Source: Plantago major
Lineage: Eukaryota; Streptophyta; Magnoliopsida; Lamiales; Plantaginaceae
NCBI GenBank assembly: GCA_026545765.1
Contig: CM048844.1
Span: 49,689,401-49,753,400, forward strand
Direction of reading: 5' to 3'
DNA length: 64,000 nucleotides
Shown here: positions 11,557-21,995 of the stretch, one piece after another
Position numbering within the stretch: the first letter of the stretch is position 1
How the letters are laid out: each line of letters starts with the position of its first letter
Notes under the pieces: generated by a model
Databases searched by the model: none
What the model was told of the DNA's origin: nothing
What the model saw: the letters and a program-made list of their open reading frames with translations, nothing else
Position numbers and translations under genes: made by a program

Positions 11557-12180
11557 ACCACTCCCTGCTGCAGGTAATTCCAACTCATTAACTAAAATTG
11601 TTTATAAATAAGGGGTTAGTCAAACCATCGACTAAGCAAGTTTCATGCACGTTCCATTTCCTAAGTTTTCTATCTTTGCGTCCTTTACATCTTTTAAATC
11701 TTCACTTAATGCAATGCAACCTAAACTAAACTCTATGACTTGAACTTTAACTTAACTTGGGTTGACTATTACAAATGACTTGACTTGGTTTTAACTTGAT
11801 ATGATTCTGGTCTTTTAATTCGCGAACTCGCTTGCTATCGTAGGTTCTACCGTCGCCTATGGTGGCCATACATGGCATGACATAAATTATCGGTCGGGGT
11901 ACTAGTACGCCTTTCAGTCGTAAATAACATGAATACTTGACTTGGACCACGTGATGTTAAGGTATCCCCACGAGCCCGTTAATTAATTAATGATCTTTAA
12001 CTTGAAATCCTTAAATTAACGTTTTATTAAAGTTCTCTATCCCAACATGCATGAATCCTAAGTGAATGCGAGTATCACAACAAGAAGCAAGCATGACACA
12101 ACATATAATCTACTGGAATTAAAGTCTAAAGAACTGGGAGCTCTAGTAAAGCAAGCTTTTTTCTAAACAAAATCCAGCAA
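11557..12180. other. Intergenic stretch, no gene recognised
   Basis: AT-rich sequence with no open frame of recognisable content. The style (GTTTTAACTTGA, AACACCACTC, repeated TTAATTAATTAA near 11980) resembles retrotransposon LTR or flanking DNA and leads directly into the palindromic array at 12181, but no LTR ends or duplications could be located. Confidence 0.3.
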
Positions 12181-12385
12181 CCATGGAAGTTCTTCCATGG
12201 TGGAAGCTAGCCGAGCTCGTCATTCATGCAGATCTGGAAGCTCTTTTCGAGCTTCCAGCCATGGAAGCTTTTTTGAGCTTCCATGGTGGAAGCTCACTCG
12301 AGGAAGATCTGGAAGCTCTGCCATGGAAGCTCTTTTCAGATCTGGAGGCTCGAAAAGAGCTTCCATGGAAGAAGCTCAACCGGAG
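12181..12385. repeat. Palindromic GGAAGCTC / CCATGGAAG array
   Basis: About 200 bp built from alternating copies of CCATGGAAGCTC and its complement GAGCTTCCATGG, separated by AGATCTGGAAGCTC units: 'CCATGGTGGAAGCT', 'GAGCTTCCAGCCATGGAAGC', 'GAGCTTCCATGGTGGAAGCTC', 'GAAAAGAGCTTCCATGGAAG'. Plus-strand open frames here are artefacts of the repeat. The organisation recalls the GC-rich palindrome arrays in the LTRs at 41.7, 43.6 and 62.6 kb, so it may be the equivalent part of another, unrecognised LTR. Confidence 0.75.
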
Positions 12386-13850
12386 CTCCGATTTTCTTTA
12401 TTTTTTTAATTAAATTTTATTTTTGAATGTAAAATGGGTGTTTTGTGAATTTTCTATTCATGTGAGGCTTTTTTTTTTTTTTTTGTGTGTGTATTTTGTT
12501 AAGTTTAAAAACTAAAGGGTGTGTAAATAATCGACCAATATAATATTTTTAAATATTATGCGACTTAGTGCGACTTCATTATGCGACAATGTGACGCCTA
12601 GTCGCATTAATAAAAAAATGAAGGGTTGAGATCAAATCTAGAAATGATCTAATGGTTTAGATCGTATTACTAACATTAGTACAGTGCGACAGTACTAAAG
12701 TTAGCCATCCCCAACAGACTTATAAACGTTCCAAACACAAAATAATTAATCTAATACTTTCACGTTGATTTTCCTCCGCATAACATGCCAACAAAAAAAT
12801 AACAATATGATCAGTATATTCTACAAATCATATTTATAAATTACAACAGGAGTAAGAAACAATATTAACAACACTTACTTTCTATTTTAATGGAAATAAG
12901 GTGTTGAACAAGTACTAAAAAAAAATCGAATTGAATCCTGGACGTGACAGCGGTGTGATCACTTCCCCTTAAACACAATTTGTCCGCCTTTCTATGCTTC
13001 AGGCCTACTTGAGCAATATGCTCCCAATGTACAACGCCCAATCACAATTAATTTTGAAAGCAACAAAATTAGTTCCTTCAAACCTTTCAATTGTTAGAAC
13101 TCTCTTGATGCTGATCAAGTGCATGTCTACTATGCAAATCTCTATATAATGAAATGAGGATGATGGTGCCAATGGATGAGAAGGAGAGGAGAAGATTGTA
13201 TCCTCCAAAGTGGTGGAGAAACCACCTTTTATAGCCAAGAAAAGCTACCTCAAAGGTTAGAATTTAAATCTATGCACTAAACCACCATAAAACCTCATTA
13301 GGGGTGCAAGTCCACGCGTTGCAATTTTTATTCATCTTTAATTCGGAAAATTAAAGAAATAAATGGTAAAATTGGAATTATTACACGGGGTTACATCTGG
13401 ACCCCTTGCTAGATGTTCCAATTACATCTGGATCCACAATCATCTTGATACAAGCTTAGATGAATTTAATTACATATGGATCCACGAATTTGACTTTTCT
13501 CGAACTAAACCTTGAAAAAGTCATGTGTACCCCTAAACAAATTATTGGATTTTGAAGGAGGCCAAACAACCTTATTTGGCTCACGTGCACACTGCACGTT
13601 AGGACCCGTATGTAATTGATGTGTCTTGATTTGGTACTTAAATGCAATTAATTAGTAACAATTTTTTTGTTACTTTTTTGAAAATATAGTTGTTGGAGTT
13701 GATTTTGATTTTTGAGTGTATTTATACCTCATTTTGTGTTCGTTTTGTCGTTGTTCATAGTTTAGGCAGTATACAATTTATCTTTTGACTTTGAAAATGA
13801 ATGTTCATCCAAAATTGAGTATCACACATCCAATTTGCAATAATTCAAGG
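12386..13850. other. AT-rich intergenic DNA with a possible Copia gag scrap
   Basis: No intact gene. On the minus strand about 13005-13238 reads R-F-E-G-T-N-F-V-A-F-K and then L-Y-I-G-S, faintly like the start of a Copia gag (LNGTNFxxWK), but too short and diverged to be sure. Near 13300-13620 there are repeated ATTACATCTGGATCC/TGTAATTGATGTG phrases similar in style to the MULE arms at 17.2-18.9 kb. Otherwise nothing recognised. Confidence 0.3.
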
Positions 13851-13854
13851 TGTG

Positions 13855-14010
13855 CACCAAATGGTTGTTGGCTCAAGTGGTAAGGTACTTGAGTTCATTT
13901 AAGCAAGATCTCTTGCTTAAACTTAAGCAATGTTTCGGATTCGAGTCTTGTGGATGTAAAAAACACCGCCGAAAGAGTTGTCCCTAAAAATGGATCCGAC
14001 AGTGCTCGAC
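13855..14010 (+). mobile_element. tRNA-derived SINE (probable)
   Basis: Carries an RNA polymerase III internal promoter: A box TGGCTCAAGTGG at 13869-13880 and B box GGATTCGAGTC at 13937-13947, spaced about 57 bp, slightly wider than in a tRNA and usual for plant SINEs. The rest does not fold as a tRNA. The 3' end is uncertain; no clear target duplication was found. Confidence 0.65.
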
Positions 14011-14169
14011 TGGATTAAGAATATGCAAACACCACAGGGAGGGGGAGAGTTGATTGAAGAAAAACTTGTATTCAATTGTTCAACCAAGACATCCTATACA
14101 TATTGTGCAAGATGATGCTGAAATCATGCAACAAGAATCACAAGAGCAAGCATAATCTCAACATCATGG

Positions 14170-16985
14170 GCAGCCACAAAGGCAAAGCAAAGCTCCTATA
14201 TTAATACCAGTCCCGAAAGGCAGGCGACCCCAATTTGCTGCTCTCTTCCATCTCCGTTGCCGCTCTCTTGCACCCCAATATTCACGTCGTATCTGAGGTA
14301 TACATTTCAAATTTATACTTCAATTCCATTCTGTTTAGATTTATGCTTATTGTGTGTTTGGAATTCAAATGTTAATTTCCGTCTTCAACATTTGGGTCAG
14401 TGAAGTGAAAAATGCAGGATGGAATGTATGTATGTTTAATTTTGGGTATTTCAAGTATTTTCAAGTTTAAAGGTAGAAATAAAATCAAAGTGGGTTTATT
14501 GATTTTAATAGCTAGATTGGAAGATTTTGAATTCAGACTTGGTCGAATTTCTATAAAATGGGTTCACTGTATACTGTATTTAGAATTCAGACTTAGTCGA
14601 ACTTGGTTTAGGTGTTTCTTCTTGGTTTAGATCTTCCTTCAGGGTCAAAGCTCCAGCAATCCAATCAGAGTCGTCTAGTCGACAGAAAAACAACCGAGGT
14701 ATGTCCAAACTCTAGAAGTTAGGGTGTTCTATAATTTGTTGAAGGAAAGTAACCTTTCACTACCTCATTTTTCTCTATTTGCAGTACTTGTGGTCAGGCG
14801 TCGCGCTTCTCATAGGATTGAACTCAAAGGCTTTTGTATTAATGGCAAGGAGGATAACATAGATGCTTTTGCAAGAGTAAGTTATTTTTTAGTTAATTAG
14901 TAGATTTTGTGTTTAATTGTCCAAGATCTGCCTGTGAATGTTCTCGTACGTGGTTGAGTTTCAATTTTTTATGATTGAGATGGTGGTTAAGCTTTCTTGT
15001 TTGGTTGGTTAATTGAATTCTCATAGATAGTGATGTTATCTTTGCTTGTTTGAGTTTTCGGGTTTTTGCATCGTTTGTAACCTGGTCAATTCAGCTGAAT
15101 GGATTGAGAGGACAATGTTGGAAGGTAGCTTCTTTGCTGTGCAATGTGCCCTTTCTATGCTGGATCTAGCGATGCTAGAGGGATATATGTTATTGATTTT
15201 AGGAGATTTTTAAGTGGCATTTTCCAGCAGCAGGTTTTGTAAGTATATCTTAAAGTTTTGGTAGTTACAGAAAGTGAATAGCATTTTACCTCTGGTGGAT
15301 GGTTAGCATTGTCTGAGTTGGTTATTAAGGCTCTGTTATCTTCAACTGAAAACTCATTCAGTTCTGTTTAGTTATATTTTATACTATAATTTAGTTCAGT
15401 TCAGTTCAGGAAATTGCAGTTGAAGAGAACAGAGCCTAAATGACAAGCGTTAGTAAATCTCGATGCTTAATTTATGGCAAGGTATCGATTGTTTTCCCAT
15501 ATGAAGAATTAGTTTTGTTTTGTCATGTCTGATTTTTTTTTTTTCATAAACATCTTTAGGGATGATTACTTCGTTACTCCTACAGTGGTTAGCCGCATAT
15601 CTTATTTCATGTCATGTTTATTTCTGAATTTGTGCCCCAGTCTGCCTACTCCAATTCATTCTCCATAGGTATCGGTATCATATTGAGAAAAAACATAAAA
15701 AGAAAAACTAGTTCATAAGTTCCTAACTGTGTCATGCCACCCTAGAAAATCACAACCTTTTGATATATCTGGCCTCTGATACCTCTGGTTTCTACTGATT
15801 GCACAAGTTCAGTTGATTCTTGACCTTAAATACATAGATGCTAAATGAAACATCTGAAGCACTTTTCACTTTAGAGTGACTTTAAATACTTAGATGTTGA
15901 ATATATTATTAGAGATTTGTAAATGTGAGTATTTTTTATAGTGCTAATCTTGGTGTGTCAGACACACGCAAGATACACTGATATACAAAACAGTTTTTTT
16001 GCTTTAATCAAGCGTCGAGAACACAGATTACAGAATTGCATGGAAAAATCATGTACAACATATTTCTGATTAGGTTTTGACTTTATTCACTTTATTTCCT
16101 TTCCTAATTGGTTCCACAATTTTAATTAGTGTTGTGCAGATATATTTAGTTTGAATATTACAAGGAGATCTTGGATATATTCAAGAAAGATCGATTAGGA
16201 CTCAAATTGCAAGCTGTGAAGATCATGACAAATCAGATGTGCTACGGACGTTTTGAGATGCTATATATACATCAAGAGCTCATCTAGATGGATACGGATG
16301 CAAGAGCTATAAACTTAGTATTTTCATATTATTTGCATACGCTTCTGTCAACGTTTCCTGAGTTATTTCTATTTAGAATTCTCTGTGTGTTTCAGAGATT
16401 GATAGTTAGATTGGTAGATGTAGCACTTTACGATTACTTAGTTGTTTTGCATCTAGAGATATTCGCAAGAATAGATCTAGAGTAGTTCTTCTTTGTATTC
16501 ATTATCAACATACGTATAGTGGATATTTTTCGCCATGAGGCTCGGTGGATTATAGGAATATAATCTGCTAGAAACATACAAAAGTGTCATCTCAATTCCG
16601 CGGCTGAACTGCTGTTTATTATTTATCTGTTTCTGTTTTTCCTGCTGTCAACGATACAATGTGTCGAACACACCAAAATACTGCACTGCCAGAATTATGT
16701 GTTCTGAACACACCAAGTTGCAGTTTAGCCTAGTTTATACCAAATCCCGGTCCGATTGCATTTACAAGATTATAAATAACAAGGATCTTATGTAGGTGTT
16801 ACTTGGTGATGATAATGAACATTATGTGGATCATGAAATGCCGTCTGGAGCTGGGTTGCAAACTGTATGTGAAGTACATAAAATTCAGATGAATTATTGG
16901 TCTTCACTGCGATCCAGCATGTTGAAGTCTTCACTCAGAATGGGCATCATTGGGATAGTATACTCCCAGTCCAGGGAATAAAAAG
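14170..16985 (+). pseudogene. Possible spliced gene remnant of unknown function
   Basis: Several pieces look like exons but do not assemble into a complete frame. 14641-14699 and 14785-14877 are bounded by AG and GT(A), join in phase, and give a basic, Ser/Arg-rich stretch (S-S-S-R-Q-K-N-N-R, then V-R-R-R-A-S-H-R). A GC-richer 5'UTR-like piece ends at a GTATAC donor near 14299. Further downstream, 16796-16980 follows an AG acceptor and reads through an acidic segment (G-D-D-N-E-H-Y-V-D-H-E-M-P) to a stop. A Tourist MITE and AT-rich DNA lie between. I recognise no family. Alternatives: a real gene with missed small exons, a decayed pseudogene, or exon-like noise. Confidence 0.3.
15329..15436. 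mobile_element. Tourist-like MITE (PIF/Harbinger), copy 1
   Basis: 108 bp with terminal inverted repeats GGCTCTGTTATCTTCAACTG and, on the other strand, GGCTCTGTTCTCTTCAACTG, flanked by the 3-bp duplication TAA at 15326-15328 and 15437-15439. TAA/TTA duplications are typical of Tourist elements. The interior has a short run of TTCAG repeats. A second copy of the family sits at 38057-38179. Confidence 0.88.
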
Positions 16986-17641
16986 AAAAAAGAAAAAAAA
17001 AAGTAATGGCACCAACCTTGTGGAAATGGGGGCACAAAAGGTGGTTCTATCAGACAATTAGTATTTGGTTTGATATTTTACTTGTCTAGACGGTTTCTAT
17101 CTAGTAGTCTTTGGTTTGTTGTTTTAGTAGTTCTATTTGTCATTAAGATTATGGGATGTTGTTATATTAGAATAGGGGAAATTAGATAAGTTACCCCTTA
17201 AATTTGGGCCAACTACAAATTAGTCTCTTCTATTCAAACAATTACAGATAAACCCAAAATGTCAATTTTCGTTGACTGACATGCCTACATCAGCTTTCTC
17301 TCTCCCCATATGGAATAAATTACATCTCTCCTGTAAAGAAATGCAAAACTAAATTCAAATTCAAAAAATAATTAAAGTAAAGGTAAAAGAAAATAAAAAA
17401 CCATCATAACCCTTTATAGTGTGGCAGTTGGGTGAATATGTAATTAACTAACATAATTTCAGGGACATGTATGTAATTGATTTGAACTAATTTCAGACGT
17501 TTATTTAGTTACATCACGTGACTATCACGTGTAGACCATACTGTAATTGACTGTATATATTACATGGACTAATATGTAATTGATTTGAAAAAAGAAAAGA
17601 AAAATTAACCATTTGTGTTTGTTTTTTATGAATGCGTTGGC

Positions 17642-17648
17642 TATAAAA
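17642..17648 (+). promoter_or_regulatory. TATA box in the left MULE arm
   Basis: TATAAAA 61 bp upstream of the ATG at 17709-17711. The same arrangement, with nearly the same flanking bases, occurs in the right arm on the other strand, so the terminal repeat appears to carry a promoter. The left-arm frame stops within about 26 codons (TAG near 17787). Confidence 0.55.
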
Positions 17649-18219
17649 CCTCCATTTTAACCCTTCTACTCACTTGATTTCATCTCATATTGCATACACT
17701 TGCTGAAAATGCAATCAAGTAGTTCTTTCTCTAGTACAACGATCAACCATATCTCTATGTTGAATCATTTTATTTTGCCCAAATTATAGTTTGTATGTTA
17801 ATTTTGATTCAATAATGTAGGGAACAAACCTTAGAAGAACAACTAATAAAAGAAAGAGAAATACAAATGAAGGGCCATCCAATATGACTATTGACTTCTG
17901 AATTTAAGTTTGTTTCACATTCTTTTTTGTCATAAGCATATCTTTTTTGCATGATAGTGCATTTGATAGTGTAGTTGTGTATGATGCTTAATGGTGCACT
18001 AGAGGGTTAGGCTATATTTCATTATGGTTATCTTTATGGTTACATTTGACCTTATCGTTCTCTTTTGCCTTGACTTTCATTATCAAACAAAACAAATATA
18101 CTGCCAACAATATTAGGTTAAGATTAATTTGTTGTCTAAGTCACATGTAGAGATCTTGCACTCTTTCTTATAGCTTGCTCCACCATTTCTTCTTCCAAAT
18201 TTTGCTCCAACACGTAGGC

Positions 18220-18408
18220 TTACTCTTCACTTGGTGTCCACCAACTAAACCAACCATGTATACTGCAACGGTGGTAGAACATTCCTGGATTTTCTCTTGA
18301 AGTGGAAGGGGTTATCACCATCTTCCTAACACAGTCAAACTGTTGACATATTCTAGAATTTTCACAGTCAATGGCCCTATTACTAGATAAAGATCTACTT
18401 GATTGCAT
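18220..18408 (-). CDS. GRF-type zinc-finger ORF inside the MULE
   Basis: 62 codons from ATG 18408. The segment C-V-R-K-M-V-I-T-P-S-T-S-R-E-N-P-G-M-F-Y-H-R-C fits the GRF zinc finger (C..., T-S-x-T/R-x-N-P-G-R-x-F-Y-x-C, then W near the end), although the first Cys-Gly pair and the second Arg of NPGR are changed. GRF fingers bind nucleic acids; plant genomes hold many small GRF proteins with a coiled coil and C-terminal hydrophobic helix. Just downstream in another frame (18216-18140) an LEQNLEEEMVEQAI-like coiled-coil stretch follows, suggesting a frameshift or intron. A TATAAAA box lies about 60 bp upstream on the same strand (18475-18469). Probably a captured gene fragment; expression unknown. 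Confidence 0.55.
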   Translation of the reverse strand: MQSSRSLSSNRAIDCENSRICQQFDCVRKMVITPSTSRENPGMFYHRCSIHGWFSWWTPSEE

Positions 18409-18468
18409 TTAGAGAAAGTGTGTTCAATTGGAGATGAGAACAAGTGAGTAAAAGGGTTAAAATTGAGG

Positions 18469-18475
18469 TTTTATA
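18469..18475 (-). promoter_or_regulatory. TATA box in the right MULE arm
   Basis: TATAAAA on the minus strand, about 60 bp upstream of the GRF ORF start, mirror image of the box at 17642-17648 in the left arm. Plausible core promoter of the zinc-finger ORF. Confidence 0.5.
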
Positions 18476-19090
18476 GAAAAACATTAATAAAAAACGGTAA
18501 CATTAACGACTAGTTTTTTTTTAATGCAACTCAATTACATATTAGTCCCTGTAATATAGATAGTTAATTACAATATGGTCCACACGTGGTGCAACTAACT
18601 AACTTTCTGAAATTTGTTCAAATCAATTACATACATGTCCCTGAAATTGTGTTAGTTAATTACAAATAAAACCAACTCCCACTGGCGCCAATAAAGAGAG
18701 TTAAAAAAGAAAAGCAAAAAGAAAAGAAAAGGAAAGCAAACTATTTAAGAAAGTCAAAAATAAAAAAAGTGGATGGCATTTTCGTTAATAATGCAAACTC
18801 TATCCTCCACATCAGCAAAATCACATGACACATCATCACTTCCGTTGATTAATGGGCTAATCTGTAATTAGATTTTTTTTCATGAGTAAAAAACGGGCGT
18901 ATCTGTAATTGTTTGAATAGAAGGGACTAAAGTGACAAGAGGCTATATTGTAGGGGTGGTATATGTAATTTTCCCATTAGAATATTTTGACGGATGTTTT
19001 TAAATATGAATTTTTGTGATTTCATTGAGTTTCGGTGATTTGTTTTGTTGTGATTTCCAAGAAAACTGCAGAAACTGAAAAAAAAATGGG

Positions 19091-19418
19091 AATTCGTTCC
19101 GTCACTGTGTTTACATGTTCCTTTATTTAGGAGTTATTGACGGACGCTTTTCGTCACTAAACTTCTCCACTAACGAAATGTGACAAATATTAGACGAAAA
19201 AAGAAGTTTAGTGATGGAATAATATGTCACTAAACATCTCAAATAATGAAATGGTGACCAAAATTATTGACGGAACGTCAATCCGTCACTGATTGAATGA
19301 CGAGGGTTTTAATGACAGACAAGATCCGTCACTGTCTATCACTAATGACTTAAGTGACGGATTTTTAGTGTTTAGTGACAGAATTTGTCCCTCAATGTGT
19401 TATAGTTTTCTTATAGTG
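19091..19418 (-). mobile_element. CACTA (En/Spm) transposon terminus
   Basis: On the minus strand the sequence begins at 19418 with CACTATAAGAAAAC, a typical CACTA terminal repeat. It is followed by dense subterminal repeats of CCGTCACT/AGTGACGG (TCCGTCAC near 19097, 19303, 19326; GTGACGGA near 19355), which act as transposase sites in this superfamily. The opposite terminus and any coding region are not visible, so this is a truncated or very small derivative with degenerate left end. Confidence 0.7.
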
Positions 19419-19429
19419 AAAGTGTAATT

Positions 19430-19830
19430 TTGCCTCATCACGAACGTATAGAACAATGGATTCGATGGACTCGGCTTCCCAGTTAAAAGTTGGCAAAAAT
19501 TCCGAAAGTTGATCGGGATTGTCTTATATTTTTACATAATATGCCAAAACATAGTAGGTTTCTGAGGGAGTTCGGAATAACCTGACTTGGACCAATACCT
19601 ATCTCATTTAGAATATCTTTAAATTCCTGAACAATGGTGATTCTCCACCCACACCCTTGTGCACGCACAAGTATCCAGGAGGCGGATTATAAAACGTGTG
19701 CCTTGGGTCCGAGACAATGATCTCCATGGAGCTCAGGATCTCATACCGCCTCCGTAGCTCGGGGATCTCGTCCTCTCTGACGACGGACGTACACGTGGGC
19801 AACAAACCCATCATCATTCATCTACCCGTC
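19430..19830 (-). pseudogene. Gypsy-type 'Transposase_28' ORF fragment
   Basis: Minus strand. One frame (19817-19608) reads R-R-R-Y-E-I, then Y-N-P-P-P-G-Y-L-C-V-H. A second frame (19668-19483) continues F-K-D-I-L-N-E-I-G-I-G-P-S-Q-V-I-P-N-S. This series is the signature of the plant 'putative gypsy type transposon' domain (Pfam Transposase_28). The change of frame near 19640 shows decay. Function of the domain is not established beyond association with retroelements. Confidence 0.65.
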
Positions 19831-20870
19831 TAGATTTGGACATACTACATCAGATTTAGCTCGGGGAAATTTAATCCGGGCCGCATCATCACCACGCCCG
19901 AACGCTTCTTTAGCTGGAGCGGACTTAGATGGCGCCCGATACCAACCTCCAGTGCGCGAAGTACCCTCGTCCGCATCTCCCTGCTTCCCTCAGCTTGAAC
20001 TCGGGATATTGGTCGGGTCGCGTCTTCTCCGTCTCAGCGGCTGCTCATCCTCCGTGTCCACTTTTACAACGATTCGAAGCGATTCCACAACGTTCACCAT
20101 ATGAGGAACGACCAATTGGACTAAGAGAGGATAGGATCCGGACAGAGGGGTCTGACACCTCACTTGTGACTCCAGCCCCTCCGACCTCAGATGAGTCTCC
20201 ACATGGTCCGGATATGGTTGGGTTCGGACTCTGATCCGGACCATCAAGTCCCAGGGCCCACAAGACTACAAAAAGGCTCATGCAAAAGTGATAGGGTCCG
20301 GACTCTGTTATGGATAAGAGGCACGGTCGTAGCACCGCTAAAACCCTCAAAAGTCCTCTCAAAGCCCGAAAAAGTCCAGAATACCTCTTAGAAGCCCAAA
20401 ATGCGTATTGAGCTGACCTACTTATTATGTCATGGGCCTAGGTAGCATTGGTGGCGTGATCTGGATCGTACACTTGGCACGATCTAAGGGAGCATACCCG
20501 TTTTAGTGAAAGACTATATATATGGCACACATTCTCATAAACAAGGTAAGTCATTATTGCACACTTATACCCGAGCACCATACAAGGAAGGTCATCAACC
20601 TCCTTACAGTAAATTCCTTACCCGGTTTGACGATTAGCAAACGGGGTCTACGGTTCTACCCCCCGAAAGCACTTGTGCAGGTGCTTAAACTAAAGCCAAG
20701 TTGAAGACTTTAAGACATCAAGTTCCTTAGCTATTGATTAGGATGCCCTTGAGTACTCAGGATTTGGACTTGCAAACTTAGGAAATAGTACCCCTCAACA
20801 AGGTATATCACAAAATCCTTACTTTTACTGACTTTGGATGCTTGAATGAAGCATCTTTCTAGCAAACTGG
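19831..20870. other. GC-richer retroelement-derived stretch
   Basis: Clearly higher GC than surroundings to about 20.7 kb, with GGTCCGGA/TCCGGACC motifs (20203, 20236, 20299) and overlapping open frames on both strands without recognisable domains. An LTR-like patch at 20490-20700 has a TATA-like ACTATATATATGGC on the plus strand followed by a GGTAAGTCATT stretch. It probably belongs to the same retroelement family as the preceding fragment, but ends and duplications were not found. Confidence 0.4.
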
Positions 20871-21385
20871 TTTGTGTATTATGTAGGTTTGGTGAAAAGA
20901 TTTGTTCCAGATTATGGATTTGAAGAGCTACATGTTTCTCTCTTGTTCACTTCTTTGATAGGATTTGAAGCTCAACATGAACAAGCGCATACGGAGTTCT
21001 TCTCCTGGATACAAATGTGGAGTATGATTATGAACCTAGTTCAAGGTCATGGAAATTTGTTTCTAGTTAATAGTGTTCTCCTGGCAACTCCCTGACCTAG
21101 TCTGTAGTTGTCCCCTACTTAGAGTGATAAATTGAACCTGGATGTAGAGATTGTTTTGGAGTCACAAGTTTTCTTGGAGTTCCTTACAATTGTGTGGTAT
21201 AGGCTTGTTTGGATTTGGCTACACTGGCCTATCCTTGGTGATGTTTTTTATATGGTTATACTTATAAGTATTGGGGTATACCTTTCTCACTATGATACTT
21301 GGTTGAGCTTTAATAGAGTTTAATTTTGTGTAAAAAAAGTATGAAATAGTGTTAATAAAGTAGAAAAAAGATTAAATATGAAAAA
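20871..21385. other. Intergenic stretch, no gene recognised
   Basis: Short plus-strand open frames (20874-21095, 21132-21323) show no domain, no splice framework and no homology I can name. The Leu/Phe-rich look follows from T-rich DNA. Confidence 0.3.
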
Positions 21386-21387
21386 AT

Positions 21388-21478
21388 TAAGTTTAGAATG
21401 GGTCAAAATAGAAAATGTAAAGTTGAGTTCTGGACGGAAAACGAGTGCGTATTAAACTTGTGTACGGGGAGGGAGTAT
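21388..21478. mobile_element. Truncated Stowaway-like MITE end
   Basis: Ends ACGGGGAGGGAG followed by TA at 21477-21478, the right-hand Stowaway terminus, with 'AAAGTTGAGTTCTGGACGG' just inside. No matching left terminus was located upstream, so only one end survives. Confidence 0.45.
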
Positions 21479-21814
21479 ACTGAAGTGTCGGTGAAGGAGA
21501 ATTAAACAGAAGGGTTACCCTATACCTTCCGGAGGGTCCCATCGATGGCCTTTGCTTGATTCCAAAACCAGCCTGTTTCCACCTAACAAATTTCATCATC
21601 TTTTGTCCCATCAATTTCCTTAACAAACTCATTATTAATTTATTTAAAAAAAAAAGTGAAAAAAATCACATTCATGACAGAGAAGTGCGATCTAACGCCA
21701 TTCATATTGACAACCCAGTGAGTCGTCGTCGGTGACTCGTTGCTGTTAACCAAACCAAACCCCTTCTATTTCCTTTCTTCTCTCTTTGCATTGAATCCAA
21801 ACAAAAAAAATCCA

Positions 21815-21991
21815 AGTAAGTTCTTCTTCTTCCCATTTCATTTGTTTTTCCAATTGAATCAAAGTTTTATTCAAATTCTTAAACAAGCCAGTTTTATTTC
21901 AATTCTGAAAAGTTTCGCGCTGCCTGACAACAGTTTATTCAAATACTGAAACAAGTTTATTTGTGTTTGTGTTTTTGTTTTGATAACAGAA
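21815..21991 (+). other. Probable 5' UTR intron of the chitinase-like gene
   Basis: A strong donor (CCAA|GTAAGTTC, GT at about 21815) and acceptor (TTTTGATAACAG|AAGGC, ending at 21990-21991) bracket a T-rich stretch just before the ATG at 21996. A leader intron so close to the start codon is common in plant genes and often raises expression. Inferred from consensus only. Confidence 0.55.
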
Positions 21992-21995
21992 GGCA

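Larger units (their letters stand above)
17175..18975. mobile_element. Long-TIR Mutator-like element (Pack-MULE-like)
   Basis: 1801 bp flanked by a perfect 9-bp duplication ATTAGAATA (17166-17174 and 18976-18984), the hallmark of MULEs. Ends are GGGGAAATTAGATAAG and, on the other strand, GGGAAAATTACATATA. The inverted arms are imperfect but very long, about 570-600 bp (17175-17745 and 18373-18975). Each arm carries a TATAAAA box and an ATG followed by a CAATCAAGTAG stretch. Between the arms lies a minus-strand GRF-type zinc-finger ORF. No MULE transposase is present, so it is non-autonomous. Confidence 0.88.

Noticed and set aside
12183-12413. Two overlapping plus-strand frames of about 70-76 codons
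   Set aside because: Caused by the palindromic GGAAGCTC array; repeated Glu-Ala-Leu or Gly-Ser pattern follows from the DNA repeat.
20045-20362. Overlapping 100-codon frames on both strands
   Set aside because: GC-rich DNA gives few stops; none shows a domain or start context.
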